A stretch of 64,000 nucleotides of DNA from Flectonema sp. DT1601. Its lineage: Eukaryota; Euglenozoa; Diplonemea; Diplonemida; Diplonemidae. The notes beneath the pieces are model-generated. The model did not search any database. It was not told the DNA's origin and saw only the letters and a program-made list of their open reading frames with translations. Position 1 is the first letter of the stretch. The number at the start of each line of letters is the position of its first letter. A program made the position numbers and the translations under genes. The stretch is from NCBI GenBank assembly GCA_964019425.1, contig OZ025807.1, positions 740,823-804,822 on the forward strand. The letters are read 5' to 3'. Below are positions 63,460 through 64,000 of the stretch, one piece after another.

Positions 63460-63799
63460 GTCTGTCAACCTTTACTCTGAATATTGCGCACTGTATTCAA
63501 TTCATCCTCCCATTCCTGAACGTATCGATTCGTATTTTGTTCTGTTTCATCTCGTGTGTTTGGTGTGGATTGTTATAAAGAACCAGTAGGCTACTCATTC
63601 TTTTTCTTTGTGTGGAATGTATCATAGTATTTGTTTAGTTGCTTTCTTTGTTTTTTGTCTATTTTTACACTTGCAAGATAGTTGCAAAGTTCCTAACTGT
63701 TGTAACCTACTGAGCTAACCGAATATGATTCGGAATCTGTTTATTGAAATATTGTTTTACTTATCCTTTCATAAGAAGAAAGCAACTCAACACAAAAAG
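63460..63799 (+). other. Spacer upstream of selenophosphate synthetase
   Basis: No gene or clear element is seen; it presumably holds the GH28 3' end and the selD promoter. Confidence 0.4.
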
Positions 63800-64000
63800 A
63801 TGTCGTTTGATCCGAAGTCTATTGGGCTATCTGATGGGTTTGTCTTGACAGACTACACTGGACTTAAAGGTTGAGGATGTAAAATTCCCCAAAATCAACT
63901 CCTGAAATTACTCAGGGAAATTGGGGAATGTCCAGGAAAGAAAAACGTTGGCATGGATTGCAGTATCATGCCACTGAAGAAAGTAAAAGATCACTTTTTA
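63800..64000 (+). CDS. selD: Selenophosphate synthetase with in-frame TGA (selenocysteine), 5' part
   Basis: The gene runs off the window; 67 codons are visible. It makes selenophosphate from selenide and ATP, the selenium donor for Sec-tRNA. The start MSFDPKSIGLSDGFVLTDYT leads to GLKG-TGA-GCKIPQNQLLKLL, which matches the N-terminal motif of SelD/SEPHS2 (G.KG(U/C)GCK(V/I)P...L..LL). The TGA at 63872-63874 is codon 25, exactly where the catalytic Sec or Cys sits, and the frame stays open after it to the window edge. From family knowledge, SelD with Sec needs a SECIS element in the 3' UTR, which would lie beyond 64000. The organism should therefore have the full eukaryotic Sec machinery. An ordinary annotation would stop at codon 24. 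Confidence 0.9.

Noticed and set aside
1-64000. CRISPR arrays, rRNA genes, spliceosomal snRNAs, LINE or virus-derived elements
   Set aside because: None of their hallmark sequences was found on either strand by eye.

Overview
This is nuclear DNA of a microbial eukaryote. Reading frames are separated by A/T-rich, homopolymer-laden spacers, several genes carry short spliceosomal introns (64-121 nt in the 19 I could place), and the products are eukaryote-specific: IFT172, dynactin p25, a DNAJC16-like J-protein, an NADPH-oxidase-type cytochrome b and an FG-repeat protein. IFT172 implies a cilium or flagellum at some life stage. Secreted carbohydrate-active enzymes (GH81, GH26-like with an X8/CBM43-like domain, GH28) suggest a heterotroph that attacks or remodels polysaccharide walls. 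The HisRS is of the plant-organelle/bacterial-like type rather than the animal/fungal cytosolic type. A stramenopile-like or other free-living heterotrophic flagellate fits, but the lineage is not fixed by this window. TAA, TAG and TGA all act as stops, with one TGA read as selenocysteine in a selenophosphate synthetase gene cut off by the right edge.

Layout. 1-6.45 kb is a gene-poor, homopolymer-rich stretch holding two dispersed-repeat copies. 6.5-14 kb carries a small spliced gene, HisRS, a coiled-coil protein, a small membrane protein, an ankyrin protein and a Cys-rich zinc-binding protein. 14.5-22 kb carries GH81 and a 3-exon NOX-like gene. After a 2.7-kb spacer with a MITE-like or RNA-like element comes IFT172 (24.7-29.9 kb), then an RGG/FG-repeat gene, a giant WW/coiled-coil/PH protein, a coiled-coil/helical-repeat gene, a PPR-like gene and a membrane protein (30.6-41.7 kb). 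43.4-45.4 kb holds the GH26-like gene. 45.8-61.4 kb is dominated by five copies (A-E) of an unrecognised Cys/His/Trp-rich family (about 304-308 aa), in two clusters (A-B-C and D-E) around a PDZ coiled-coil protein, dynactin p25, mitochondrial EF-Ts and the J-protein. GH28 and the selenophosphate synthetase close the window. All confident genes lie on the + strand.

The most notable items are: the five-copy family with its conserved 5' leader and conserved 3' hairpin; the recent B-C/D-E segmental duplication or conversion; the in-frame TGA of selD; the NOX-like protein that keeps its haem ligands but lacks recognisable FAD/NADPH motifs; the 22-unit FG array; two dispersed short repeat families (one with TIR/TSD and a covarying stem, one ending in a hairpin plus poly(A)); an unusual intron grammar (donor GTWTG, A-rich ahead of CAG); and frequent splice-acceptor-like AGs just upstream of start codons, which raises the possibility of 5'-leader splicing.
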